DNA from: Labilibacter marinus
GTDB lineage: Bacteria; Bacteroidota; Bacteroidia; Bacteroidales; Marinilabiliaceae
Reading direction: 5' to 3'
DNA: 64,000 bases
Assembly (NCBI RefSeq): GCF_001659685.2
Contig: NZ_LXYE02000036.1
Coordinates: 1-64,000 of the forward strand
The notes beneath the pieces were generated by a model. The model ran no database searches, had not been told where the DNA came from, and worked only from the letters and a program-made list of their open reading frames with translations. The first letter of the stretch is position 1; each line of letters opens with the position of its first letter. Shown here piece by piece: positions 50,609 through 62,573 of this stretch. A program made the position numbers and the translations under genes.

Positions 50609-50842
50609 ATGGCTAGAGCTAAAGGAGCGATTGTTGTTGATACTGTACAATGCAAAGGATGTGGCGTTTGCGTATCAGCTTGTCCTACGCAGGTAATTAA
50701 ATTAGCAGATGCAGTTAATGGTAAAGGTTACCATTATGCGTACATGGAAAATCCAGATGCTTGCATTGGTTGTACGAGTTGTGGAATTGTTTGTCCTGAC
50801 ACATGTATTACTGTTTATAGAGCTAAGCCGGTTACTGTTTAG
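50609..50842 (+). CDS. 2-oxoacid:ferredoxin oxidoreductase delta subunit (ferredoxin)
   Basis: 77 residues with two [4Fe-4S] sets, CKGCGVCVSACP and CIGCTSCGIVCP. It is the first gene of a delta-alpha-beta-gamma operon and passes electrons from the TPP subunit to ferredoxin. Korarchaeal-type 2-oxoglutarate (KorD) and 2-oxoisovalerate (VorD) subunits look alike. Confidence 0.88.
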   Translation: MARAKGAIVVDTVQCKGCGVCVSACPTQVIKLADAVNGKGYHYAYMENPDACIGCTSCGIVCPDTCITVYRAKPVTV

Positions 50843-50939
50843 TGAATAATTAATTAAAGAATTTTATTGCATCAACCTCTAACACAAGACTCTCGTCGTT
50901 CACTGGTTAAGCAATAATACAAAGAATAAATTTTAGCAA

Positions 50940-52022
50940 ATGAGAGAACTAAAATTAATGAAAGGTAATGAGGCAATTGCCCATGCTGCTATCCGTTGTG
51001 GTGCGGATGGTTACTTTGGCTATCCTATTACTCCCCAATCAGAAGTAATGGAAACCCTCATGGCTGAGAGACCTTGGGAATCGACCGGCATGGTCGTTCT
51101 ACAAGCCGAAAGCGAAATAGCATCTATTAACATGGTGTATGGTGGTGCAGGATGTGGAAAAAGAGTATTAACCTCTTCATCTAGCCCCGGAGTAAGTTTA
51201 ATGCAGGAAGGATTAACTTATTTAGCAGGTTCTGAACTTCCTTGTGTTATTGTTAATGTTGTAAGAGGTGGTCCAGGACTTGGCACCATACAACCGGCTC
51301 AATCCGATTACTTTCAATCAGTAAAAGGTGGTGGACATGGCGATTACAAATTAATTACTCTTGCTCCTGCCTCTGTTCAAGAAATGGCTGACTTTGTTGA
51401 GTTGTCTTTCGACTTAGCCTTTAAATACAGAAATCCAGTTATGATACTCTCAGATGGTGCTATTGGCCAGATGATGGAAAAAGTAGAGTTGGACGAATTT
51501 AAGCCACGCTGGACAGATGAATATATAGAGCAGAATCACAAGTGGGCAACCATGGGAAAGAAGAAAGGCGACGAAAGAAGCGTAATCACTTCCGTTCAGC
51601 TTGATGCTAGTGTGCAAGAAGATTTCAATCATAAATTACAAGCAAAATATCGTGAGGTTGAGGAAAATGAAGTGAGATTTGAAAAAATCATGTGTGACGA
51701 TGCAGACTATATTTTTGTTGCCTATGGCTCAAGTGCCCGTATATGTCAAAAATCTATTGAAATAGCGCGCGCCAAAGGCATCAAAGTCGGTATGCTTCGC
51801 CCTATCACACTATATCCTTTCCCTGTAAAGGAATTACAAGAACTTGCTAAACAGGTAAAAGGTATGTTATCTGTTGAATTAAGTGCAGGCCAAATGGTTG
51901 AAGACGTAAGATTAGCGGTTAACGGTAAAGTTCCTGTTGAGCATTACGGTCGTTTTGGTGGCATTATGCACTCACCTGGAGAAGTTGTTGAGGCGTTGGA
52001 ACAAAAAATTATAGGAGAATAA
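50940..52022 (+). CDS. 2-oxoacid:ferredoxin oxidoreductase alpha subunit (VorB/KorA type)
   Basis: 360 residues. The pyrimidine-binding domain carries GNEAIAHAAIRCGADGYFGYPITPQSE near the start, and LTSSSSPGVSLMQEGLTYLAGSELP; the C-terminal transketolase-like domain has FVAYGSSARICQKSIEIARAKGIKVGMLRPITLYPFP. It binds substrate together with the TPP subunit encoded 3 bases downstream. Vor (branched-chain) and Kor (2-oxoglutarate) enzymes share this layout, so substrate is open. Confidence 0.92.
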   Translation: MRELKLMKGNEAIAHAAIRCGADGYFGYPITPQSEVMETLMAERPWESTGMVVLQAESEIASINMVYGGAGCGKRVLTSSSSPGVSLMQEGLTYLAGSELPCVIVNVVRGGPGLGTIQPAQSDYFQSVKGGGHGDYKLITLAPASVQEMADFVELSFDLAFKYRNPVMILSDGAIGQMMEKVELDEFKPRWTDEYIEQNHKWATMGKKKGDERSVITSVQLDASVQEDFNHKLQAKYREVEENEVRFEKIMCDDADYIFVAYGSSARICQKSIEIARAKGIKVGMLRPITLYPFPVKELQELAKQVKGMLSVELSAGQMVEDVRLAVNGKVPVEHYGRFGGIMHSPGEVVEALEQKIIGE

Positions 52023-52025
52023 GCA

Positions 52026-52790
52026 ATGGCAGATACAAATACAATCATATCACCCGAAAATCTTGTTTATAAAAAAACAGATGTTCTTTTAGATAATGTA
52101 ATGCACTATTGCCCTGGTTGTACCCACGGAACTGTGCACAAATTAATTGCTGAAGTTATTGATGAAATGGGTATTCAGGAAACTACCATTGGTATTGCTC
52201 CTGTAGGATGTGCTGTTTTAGCATACAACTACCTAGACATCGATTGGCAAGAAGCTGCGCATGGCAGAGCACCTGCATTAGCTACAGCTGTTAAAAGATT
52301 ATTACCTAATAAAAACGTATTCTCATACCAAGGTGACGGTGACTTAGCCGCCATTGGAACGGCTGAAACAATACACGCATGTAACAGAGGCGAAAACATT
52401 GTAATGGTATTTATCAATAATGGCATATATGGTATGACTGGAGGTCAGATGGCTCCAACTACCTTACCTGGAATGCCTGCATCTACCTGTCCTGCAGGGC
52501 GTGATACAAGCCATGATGGAATGCCAATTAAGATCTCTGAATTATTAGCGCAACTACCAGGAACTTGTTATGTTACTCGTCAATCTGCTCACACAGCAGC
52601 AAATGTTCGCAAAACTAAAAAAGCCCTACGTAAAGCTTTCGAGAATCAACAAGCCAACAAAGGAACATCTTTGGTTGAAGTTGTTTCTACTTGTAGTTCG
52701 GGATGGAAAATGTCACCCGTACAAGCCAACAAATGGATGGAGGAGCATATGTTTGCTTATTATCCACTTGGCGATATGAAAGATGAATAG
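52026..52790 (+). CDS. 2-oxoacid:ferredoxin oxidoreductase beta (TPP) subunit
   Basis: 254 residues with the TPP motif GDGDLAAIGTAETIHACNRGENIVMVFINN and metal site GIYGMTGGQMAPTT. The start MHYCPGCTHGTVHKLI carries the conserved CPGC motif. It decarboxylates the 2-oxoacid and passes electrons to the delta subunit. Confidence 0.94.
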   Translation: MADTNTIISPENLVYKKTDVLLDNVMHYCPGCTHGTVHKLIAEVIDEMGIQETTIGIAPVGCAVLAYNYLDIDWQEAAHGRAPALATAVKRLLPNKNVFSYQGDGDLAAIGTAETIHACNRGENIVMVFINNGIYGMTGGQMAPTTLPGMPASTCPAGRDTSHDGMPIKISELLAQLPGTCYVTRQSAHTAANVRKTKKALRKAFENQQANKGTSLVEVVSTCSSGWKMSPVQANKWMEEHMFAYYPLGDMKDE

Positions 52791-52819
52791 TTTTCGTAGA
52801 AACCTTAAATGATTTAAAA

Positions 52820-53368
52820 ATGACGGAAGAAATAATTATAGCTGGTTTTGGTGGTCAAGGCGTACTTTCAATGGGTAAAATTTTAGCTTACTCAGGTGTA
52901 ATGCAAGAAATGGAGGTTAGTTGGATGCCATCATACGGACCTGAAATGCGAGGAGGCACTGCCAATGTAACTGTTATCCTTAGTGACAAGAGGATTAGTT
53001 CTCCTATCTTACACGAATTTGACACTGCCATCATACTTAACCAACAATCTATGGATAAGTTTGAGGAGCAAGTTAAACCAGGTGGCACATTAATATATGA
53101 TGGCAATGGGATTAGTCATCATCCAACCCGCAAGGATATCACTATTTTTAGAGTTGATGCTACGGAAGAAGCAGCACGAATGAGATCTATAAAAACTTTT
53201 AATATGATTGTATTAGGAGGACTCTTAAAAGTTAAGCCAGTGGTAAAAATGGAAAATGTAATTGAAGGACTTAAAAAATCCCTACCTGAACGACATCATC
53301 ATTTAATTCCGATGAACGAAAAAGCAATTACTAGAGGTATGGAAATTGTAAATACTGTAGAGGTATAA
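52820..53368 (+). CDS. 2-oxoacid:ferredoxin oxidoreductase gamma subunit
   Basis: 182 residues of the POR/KOR gamma family: GFGGQGVLSMGKILAYSG, SYGPEMRGGTANVTVILSD, AIILNQQSMDKFE and NMIVLGGLLK. It closes the oxidoreductase operon, 29 bases after the beta gene, and is followed by a strong terminator. Confidence 0.94.
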   Translation: MTEEIIIAGFGGQGVLSMGKILAYSGVMQEMEVSWMPSYGPEMRGGTANVTVILSDKRISSPILHEFDTAIILNQQSMDKFEEQVKPGGTLIYDGNGISHHPTRKDITIFRVDATEEAARMRSIKTFNMIVLGGLLKVKPVVKMENVIEGLKKSLPERHHHLIPMNEKAITRGMEIVNTVEV

Positions 53369-53387
53369 AAACACCAAATATTTTTAT

Positions 53388-53422
53388 AAGCCAGTTTTCT
53401 TTTTTGAAGACTGGCTTTTTTA
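53388..53422 (+). terminator. terminator of the oxidoreductase operon
   Basis: AAGCCAGT pairs with ACTGGCTT around a T-rich loop and is followed by TTTTTTA, 20 bases after the gamma-subunit stop. Confidence 0.88.
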
Positions 53423-53573
53423 TGCCTCCAAGTGAGCCATACTTTAGTAAACTTCTATTTTCGAAGCAAATACACCTGTCTACAAAAACCATCATCAATC
53501 CCAATAAACATAGGCCATAAAGACTTGCTAAAATAAACTTACAATAGATTTAAATTATTTTTTACTTTTCTAT

Positions 53574-53601
53574 TGCAGGAAACATTTTTTTTCTATCTTT
53601 G
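53574..53601 (+). promoter_or_regulatory. promoter of tRNA-Arg
   Basis: TTG (53574-53576) and TATCTTTG (53594-53601), spaced by 17 bases, form the best -33/-7 pair in the window, 30 bases before the tRNA. Confidence 0.7.
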
Positions 53602-53630
53602 CATCGCTTTTAACAAAAAGCACTAAGGAT

Positions 53631-53704
53631 GGTCCCGTAGCTCAGCTGGATAGAGCATCTCCCTTCTAAGGAGAGGGTCTCAGGTTCGAATCCTGACGGG
53701 ATCA
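53631..53704 (+). tRNA. tRNA-Arg (anticodon TCT)
   Basis: A full cloverleaf can be folded: acceptor GGTCCCG/CGGGATC with one G-U pair, D-arm GCTC..GAGC, anticodon stem TCTCC/GGAGA with loop CTTCTAA (anticodon TCT), T-arm CAGG-TTCGAAT-CCTG, discriminator A. CCA is not encoded. Confidence 0.95.
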
Positions 53705-53708
53705 CTTT

Positions 53709-53740
53709 AAAGCCGATAAACAACTGATTTATCGGCTTTC
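53709..53740. terminator. strong hairpin between tRNA and beta-galactosidase gene
   Basis: A 12-bp perfect stem AAAGCCGATAAA (53709-53720) / TTTATCGGCTTT (53728-53739) with a 7-base loop lies between the convergent tRNA-Arg and GH2 genes and can serve both. Confidence 0.8.
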
Positions 53741-53749
53741 TAATTTCTA

Positions 53750-56986
<3,237 letters not shown>

Positions 56987-57020
56987 TTAGTAATGAGATA
57001 CAGCGTTTAAAAAGGAGCTT

Positions 57021-57887
57021 TTAATTGTCAGATTCCGCTAACTTATACGTGCGCACCCAATCTACATACATGGTATTTTTTGAGTTATCGTTGAGCTTTT
57101 CGGGCAGAGGAAGTCCAATTTTGGCTACCCCTGCGGTCGCAAATGGAAAAACCTCTGTATCAAAAATCATTTTCAGGTTTTCCGTTAATGGAACCCTTGG
57201 AATAACCTCCATCACTTTTTCATTGTTATGGTAAAATTCCAGCTTTTTACCATCGGCATGCCACATTAAGCCATAGGTATGAAATTCGTCTCGGCCGCGC
57301 GTAGGCATTTGCCATCCTTTACCCAATCGCTTTATGCCTTTATGTTTTCCGTAATAATGGGTATTTACATGATATTCATAAGGCAAATCAGCATCTCTTT
57401 TGTCGTTAGATGGATCACCAATATGTTCTATTACATCAATTTCGCTATAATCTCCCACTCTAAACCAAAATGATGAAGTCATAGATAGGGAAGAAGCCTT
57501 AAACCTTGCTTCGTAATAATAACCCGGTTTGGCACTTCTTTCTTTTGAAACACAAGCCGCAGAGTTTACCCAAATATCCTTGAACTTATCATCTACAGTA
57601 TTTGGATCCTTCTTTAATGTTGAACGCAATAATAGTTGGTTGTTCTCAACAAAAGCATTTCCTTTTTTAAACTGGCTTGGAGCACGTCCATCCCAATTGG
57701 GGTGATAATCGTACCACTTTGAAGCATCTAAAGAGTCGCCATCAAATTCATCGGTCAGCTCTTCAACAGCTACCCATTTAAAACCCTTAGGCGGATCAGG
57801 TGGCCCAGCTAACAATTGCGTACTACAAAATAAAGTTGTGCTTAACACTGCCAGCACTACTCTGTGAATTAAAAAATTACTATTCAT
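57021..57887 (-). CDS. GH16 endo-galactanase-like enzyme
   Basis: A signal peptide (to QLLAGPP) precedes a single GH16 jelly-roll domain. The catalytic signature is SEIDVIEH, with Glu149 as nucleophile, Asp151 and Glu154 as acid/base counted from the ATG at 57887. The segment [21 protein letters not shown], with a following W.G..PSQF, and the [15 protein letters not shown] block, are like those of beta-agarases and porphyranases. Agarase, porphyranase or carrageenase specificity cannot be settled. There is no sorting domain and no carbohydrate module. The frame is open back to 57968, but the signal peptide sets the start at 57887. Confidence 0.85.
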   Translation of the reverse strand: MNSNFLIHRVVLAVLSTTLFCSTQLLAGPPDPPKGFKWVAVEELTDEFDGDSLDASKWYDYHPNWDGRAPSQFKKGNAFVENNQLLLRSTLKKDPNTVDDKFKDIWVNSAACVSKERSAKPGYYYEARFKASSLSMTSSFWFRVGDYSEIDVIEHIGDPSNDKRDADLPYEYHVNTHYYGKHKGIKRLGKGWQMPTRGRDEFHTYGLMWHADGKKLEFYHNNEKVMEVIPRVPLTENLKMIFDTEVFPFATAGVAKIGLPLPEKLNDNSKNTMYVDWVRTYKLAESDN

Positions 57888-57946
57888 ATTTCTATTTTTA
57901 TTCTTCTTTAGGATGTTGACTATCATGCCAGAAAATTTATGACCAG

Positions 57947-60106
57947 CTACCTCACATCGTGAATCCAAAACTCCTTGATATTTTTAAAACTATTACGCTC
58001 TTCCTGTAAGGTTTTTAAGTAGGCATGGTAATCCAAATCCTCTTTAAATACATAAGGGGTATGCTGCTTATTAAAGCGTTCTTTCAGTTCAATAATCATA
58101 CTCCAATGTGCGATGGAGATATCTAAATGCTCTTTAATAGTTTCTTCCGAAAGCTCCTCACCTATTAATAGGTGCTCGGCCAATAGTACTGTAGCGTTGA
58201 TGCGTTCCGCAAAAAACTTCTGCAAATAAGCTAACACTTCTATATCACAAAGTTCTATTTCTAATTCAGTGCTGTGTTCTTTATTTCGATACACCTTTAA
58301 ATCGGCTAATATTTTATCCGCATTTTGCTGTAAGATATTAACCAGCTCAACTGGTGTAATCATATCCTCAGGTATGGTAGCTTTTTGTTGCACGTAATCT
58401 GCAATATTTACATAGCGCGTAGTATCCAGCACAGGACGATTACCCAATGCTTGCATGGTTACAATATCGATTTTATTCTTCTCGATATTTGGCCCTCTCA
58501 TAATGGAAGTAAAAGCTTCGGAATACAAGGTTGCATCCCATGTTCCTTTATAAAAAGAAGAGAAAAGGTGGTAATAAGCACTGGCATTTTTCCATGTACC
58601 TAACAAGTCAGCACCATAATCAACATCAAACTTTTTATTGAGCTGCTGTGCAAATAATTGGTCGTCTGCTTGTGAATCGTATAGTAGTCTACCCCATATA
58701 GAATACCATAACCACTGTCTCTCGAAAGCATAGTTAAAATGCTGCTGCCCCGCTTCGTTCGAAAAATAATCTTTAGCAGGAATATAACACTCGGAACCAA
58801 TAATACAGCCCGACATATATGATTGACTAAGATTATTTTTTATAAAGCTTCTTACAAAATCAGGTTCAGCCCATCGGTGTACAAAAAAATCTTCGTTTCT
58901 AACCGTCCATAAAATTGAATAATTATCCGGAACAGGATTCCAGTAGGTGTCCGTTAGTTTGCCGCCATGCACAATAAAAAGCTTATCGGAAGAATGGCCA
59001 TGCGACCAGTTGTATTTAAAACTGATAATCGTTTCAATGGGTGTTTGCAGTGTATCTAAGGTTTCGCGTGTGATTACCTCGGTTATTTTATCCGCGGTGC
59101 CATGACTAGATAAACCTGCTGATAGAGGTGCCCGATAAAGCAGTTTAGCTTTACGGTTGGCCATTCGCATGCCTTCAATAATGGTACGGTCGGCCCAATC
59201 TCTGCGTTCCACATTGGTCATACCGCCCATTCTTTCTCCAAGCGTAAGACCAATACCTGTTAAGTTTGGATATTCATTGATGACTTGTTTTACACATTCT
59301 CGCGTGTAATCCTCAATTAACTCGGAGTTGTAACCCTCGCCCCAAAACGAACCCGTTTTATTATAACCAGGCAATTTATGTGCAGTTGCAAATTCCTTAG
59401 AAACAAAGATATTCCAATTGACAATATAGGTCTGAACACCTCTCTCTTTGGCCATAGAAAATAGTGTTTTCCAGAACTTTTTGCGTTCAGATAATTCCTC
59501 ATCACTTAACGACGATGCCTCAGGGTATTTTTCTAGCTTAACCATATCCATAAAAGGATGCATATTCCATAGGGATAATACGTTTAGCCTGTTTTTAGCC
59601 ATCATATCCAAAAATGATTTCCAATAAACCGTATCTCTGCACGTTTCCTCATGCAGCGATAAAGCTTCTCCCGTTCGGTATGAACTCCAAGGCAAATTAA
59701 ACTTTACAAATCTATTTTTAAGAGATGGATTTACTGCTTTATCTTTTAGTTCAACCAGCTTTTTTCCAAAGGACAATTGCTCTGCAATTTCAAAAATACC
59801 ATACATAGCACCAACGGGGTCTTTACTCTTGACATCCCATTTTCCATCATTTGTTTTCTGTAATATAAATCCTTCTTCTTTTATGTTGAGGGACTCATGA
59901 AGCTCATCAACCGAAACTATTACATCTGATTCCTCTTTATTATTAACGCGTAGTAAAGCATCTGTTCCAAACAACTCCTGAGCGTTTGAAATAGCAAATT
60001 CTGTTTGTAGGTGCTTAGATTCAATAAATACACGAACTTTTTCTGGCTTTGAGTTACATGCCACAAATAAAGTGGATAATAAAAGGAGATACAGTAATGG
60101 TTTCAT
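57947..60106 (-). CDS. lipoprotein of a glycoside-hydrolase-like family (paralogue 1)
   Basis: 719 residues with lipobox LFVAC (Cys17). The N-terminal ~115 residues look like the alpha/beta domain found before GH20 and GH67 barrels ([19 protein letters not shown]). A TIM-barrel-like part follows: [45 protein letters not shown] (Glu291), [13 protein letters not shown]. The C-terminal ~200 residues are helical. It is clearly paralogous to the 804-residue protein encoded 7 bases upstream. I cannot assign a known GH family; the acidic residues named are candidates for catalysis only because both paralogues keep them. Confidence 0.65.
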   Translation of the reverse strand: MKPLLYLLLLSTLFVACNSKPEKVRVFIESKHLQTEFAISNAQELFGTDALLRVNNKEESDVIVSVDELHESLNIKEEGFILQKTNDGKWDVKSKDPVGAMYGIFEIAEQLSFGKKLVELKDKAVNPSLKNRFVKFNLPWSSYRTGEALSLHEETCRDTVYWKSFLDMMAKNRLNVLSLWNMHPFMDMVKLEKYPEASSLSDEELSERKKFWKTLFSMAKERGVQTYIVNWNIFVSKEFATAHKLPGYNKTGSFWGEGYNSELIEDYTRECVKQVINEYPNLTGIGLTLGERMGGMTNVERRDWADRTIIEGMRMANRKAKLLYRAPLSAGLSSHGTADKITEVITRETLDTLQTPIETIISFKYNWSHGHSSDKLFIVHGGKLTDTYWNPVPDNYSILWTVRNEDFFVHRWAEPDFVRSFIKNNLSQSYMSGCIIGSECYIPAKDYFSNEAGQQHFNYAFERQWLWYSIWGRLLYDSQADDQLFAQQLNKKFDVDYGADLLGTWKNASAYYHLFSSFYKGTWDATLYSEAFTSIMRGPNIEKNKIDIVTMQALGNRPVLDTTRYVNIADYVQQKATIPEDMITPVELVNILQQNADKILADLKVYRNKEHSTELEIELCDIEVLAYLQKFFAERINATVLLAEHLLIGEELSEETIKEHLDISIAHWSMIIELKERFNKQHTPYVFKEDLDYHAYLKTLQEERNSFKNIKEFWIHDVR

Positions 60107-60113
60107 AAGATGA

Positions 60114-62528
60114 CTATTTAATGGTGATGCTTATTATTTTTTCTACTCTAACACCATGAATGTCGGTGGCGTGTACTTTAAGTTCGTATATGCCGGTATT
60201 CATGTTTTTAAAAGAAGGAGTTGTTTCCGAGTCCCACAGGTAGGGAGGACTTTTCTTAACTCCAATATATTCTCCGTTTGGTACCAGGCCAACCAATACA
60301 ACGGGAAGAGTTGAGTTTATAGATAGCTCAACTTTTAAGTCGGTGCCTACCGGATATACCGCTCCATCCTTTACATGCTCAAACACAATATCTATTTGCG
60401 ATTTCTCAAAGTTCTTGGCCATTTCTATATCGTGTTCAACATCCTTTGTAAGTTGATTCCAGTCAAACTTTCCGGTACGAGCTAATACTTTTGGTGTGTA
60501 TTCCGCGTCTAATCTTTCGGCATATTTTTTCCAATGCATCAAGGCTTTTTTCAGATGAGACACGGCATTGTTTTGATGTTTTTGTTTTGAAGTATGCATG
60601 AATAAAGCCAATTCGGTTGCTCCCCTTATTTTCTCAGAATAGTAATTCCCAAGATGAGCAAAAGCAGTAATATCGTTAATAATAAGTTTTAATTCAGTAT
60701 TACCATTCGGTTTTATACCTGAAGTTAATGACAATGCTTCACTGGCATAATTTTCCAGATTATTGGCTACGTCAAATGGAGTAATCTCAGTAATGGTTTC
60801 ATTATTGAGTTTTTTCTGACAATAATCCTCAATATTTACAATGCCACTTCCTTGCATGGTTTGGCCAACCATAAATCCCTTCACGTTGATAAATTTTCCG
60901 CTTTTGCATCCTTCGGGATACCAATTGCCATCCCAATCTTTCCATGAGAAACGTGTGGTTTGAGGTATGATTTCAGAAGCGGCTTTCCATGCTAAATACA
61001 AATCATTGATTGGAGCTTCTGGGAATTTGAGTTTAAGGTGATTTTTAAAAACGTCATTGGGTAAATCAGGATTGTAGCCCAGTCTTCCCCACATTAAAAA
61101 ATTGTACCAATGTTTAGTGATTTCGTTCTTTCCCTTAACTGTTGGGTCTTTGTCGGAATAAACCCGTCCCCATGTATAACCATCCGAGCCCATCAGGTAG
61201 CCTGCAGTTTTATCTTTATGGAAGCCTAGTAGGAAATTACGCGCATATTCCGGGTTACCCCAGCGTAATTGAAAAATATCGTCGTTACGAACATTCCACC
61301 AACACTTGGTTCCATCGGGCATTTCTTCTAATAAAAAATCTTCAAATTCGATATTAGTACTAGAATACATGTGTGCTCGCGCATATTTAAAGCTGAACTC
61401 AAAAGCATCGGGATATTCCTCGAAATGACTCATTATATCACTTACTGCCGTATTCCAATGTCGATGTATAAAACGAATTTTACGATTTTCCTGAACTTTC
61501 TTAGCATCCAGAATGCCCATAACATAAGTATCCCAAAGCCATTTTTCGCGTTCATCAAAACTTAAATCGCGCATACGCTCTCCAGCAGTAACACCAATGC
61601 CATCAACATGCGGATAGGTTAACAAAAACTCCTTAACGCTCTTACGCATGTATTCTTTCGATATTTCGTTGGATCCTTTGTGCGTTATACCATACTTACC
61701 TTCGGCAGTGCCCAAGAAAATGTTCCAGGTAAAATAGAAAATATCAATACTGCGATTGTCTGCGTACTCCATCACCTCCTGCCAAAAGGCAATTTTCTCA
61801 TCGATGGTCATTTTCTTGACCAGATTACCATAACCATCTGTTACATCTTGAATTGCCACATCAGGATATTCCTCTAGCTTAATCATGCTCGTGAATGGAT
61901 GCAAAGTCCAAAATGATAAGGTATTGTAACGATAACGAGCCAAATCATCGAGGTAAGATTTCCAGAAACTCATATCCCAGACATCTTTTATGTTACTCTT
62001 ATCCTGATCACCATCACTATCGAAACTCGACGAGTTTTGATCGAAAGCAATATTGAATTTAATGCCTCTTTTTTTCAGATAAGGTGCATCTTCTTCATTG
62101 TATGTTCCTACTAAAGCATTAAAAGTAATATTTTCGGCCAGTTGGAGGCCTCCATACATGGCACCTGTAATATCGCCTCCAATAGCCCAATAGTTCAGCT
62201 GGTTTCCATTGGTGGTGCGCAATGCATAAGCCTGTTCACCCAATCTACTAAATTTAGCTGTGTCGACTCCTTTATATGCCAGTAAACCTACAGCATTAAC
62301 ATCTGACTTTAAAGCCATAACCACATTACAACTCAGCTTGCTTTTAGTAAGTTCATCAATCGGTTTCAATACGACTTTAAAACCATGACTATTGAGTGCC
62401 TTTTTAATATCCGATGCGGCAAATTCGAACTGCGGAATTTTTTCATCATAAAAAACGCCGACTTTTTGTGCAAACACATGATTTACCCAAAATATAAAAA
62501 GCAGTATTATTTTAAACTTTATAGCCAT
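60114..62528 (-). CDS. exported glycoside-hydrolase-like protein (paralogue 2)
   Basis: 804 residues with a signal peptide ending VFAQK. Same plan as the 719-residue neighbour: small alpha/beta domain (DITGAMYGGLQLAENITF), barrel-like part with YNTLSFWTLHPFTSMIKLEEYP, FYFTWNIFLG, GIGVTAGERM (Glu317), FSFKYARAHMYSS and WWNVRNDDIFQLRW, then helices. It differs by a C-terminal Ig-like domain (~715-804; VFEHVKDGAVYPVGTDLKVEL ... YELKVHATDIHGVRV) and has no lipobox. Located between the lipoprotein paralogue and the DUF5060 hydrolase, it likely acts on the same glycan. Confidence 0.65.
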   Translation of the reverse strand: MAIKFKIILLFIFWVNHVFAQKVGVFYDEKIPQFEFAASDIKKALNSHGFKVVLKPIDELTKSKLSCNVVMALKSDVNAVGLLAYKGVDTAKFSRLGEQAYALRTTNGNQLNYWAIGGDITGAMYGGLQLAENITFNALVGTYNEEDAPYLKKRGIKFNIAFDQNSSSFDSDGDQDKSNIKDVWDMSFWKSYLDDLARYRYNTLSFWTLHPFTSMIKLEEYPDVAIQDVTDGYGNLVKKMTIDEKIAFWQEVMEYADNRSIDIFYFTWNIFLGTAEGKYGITHKGSNEISKEYMRKSVKEFLLTYPHVDGIGVTAGERMRDLSFDEREKWLWDTYVMGILDAKKVQENRKIRFIHRHWNTAVSDIMSHFEEYPDAFEFSFKYARAHMYSSTNIEFEDFLLEEMPDGTKCWWNVRNDDIFQLRWGNPEYARNFLLGFHKDKTAGYLMGSDGYTWGRVYSDKDPTVKGKNEITKHWYNFLMWGRLGYNPDLPNDVFKNHLKLKFPEAPINDLYLAWKAASEIIPQTTRFSWKDWDGNWYPEGCKSGKFINVKGFMVGQTMQGSGIVNIEDYCQKKLNNETITEITPFDVANNLENYASEALSLTSGIKPNGNTELKLIINDITAFAHLGNYYSEKIRGATELALFMHTSKQKHQNNAVSHLKKALMHWKKYAERLDAEYTPKVLARTGKFDWNQLTKDVEHDIEMAKNFEKSQIDIVFEHVKDGAVYPVGTDLKVELSINSTLPVVLVGLVPNGEYIGVKKSPPYLWDSETTPSFKNMNTGIYELKVHATDIHGVRVEKIISITIK

Positions 62529-62573
62529 TTTGTATTTATTTAGCCAGCATCAAGCATGATGATTAAAGTTAGT

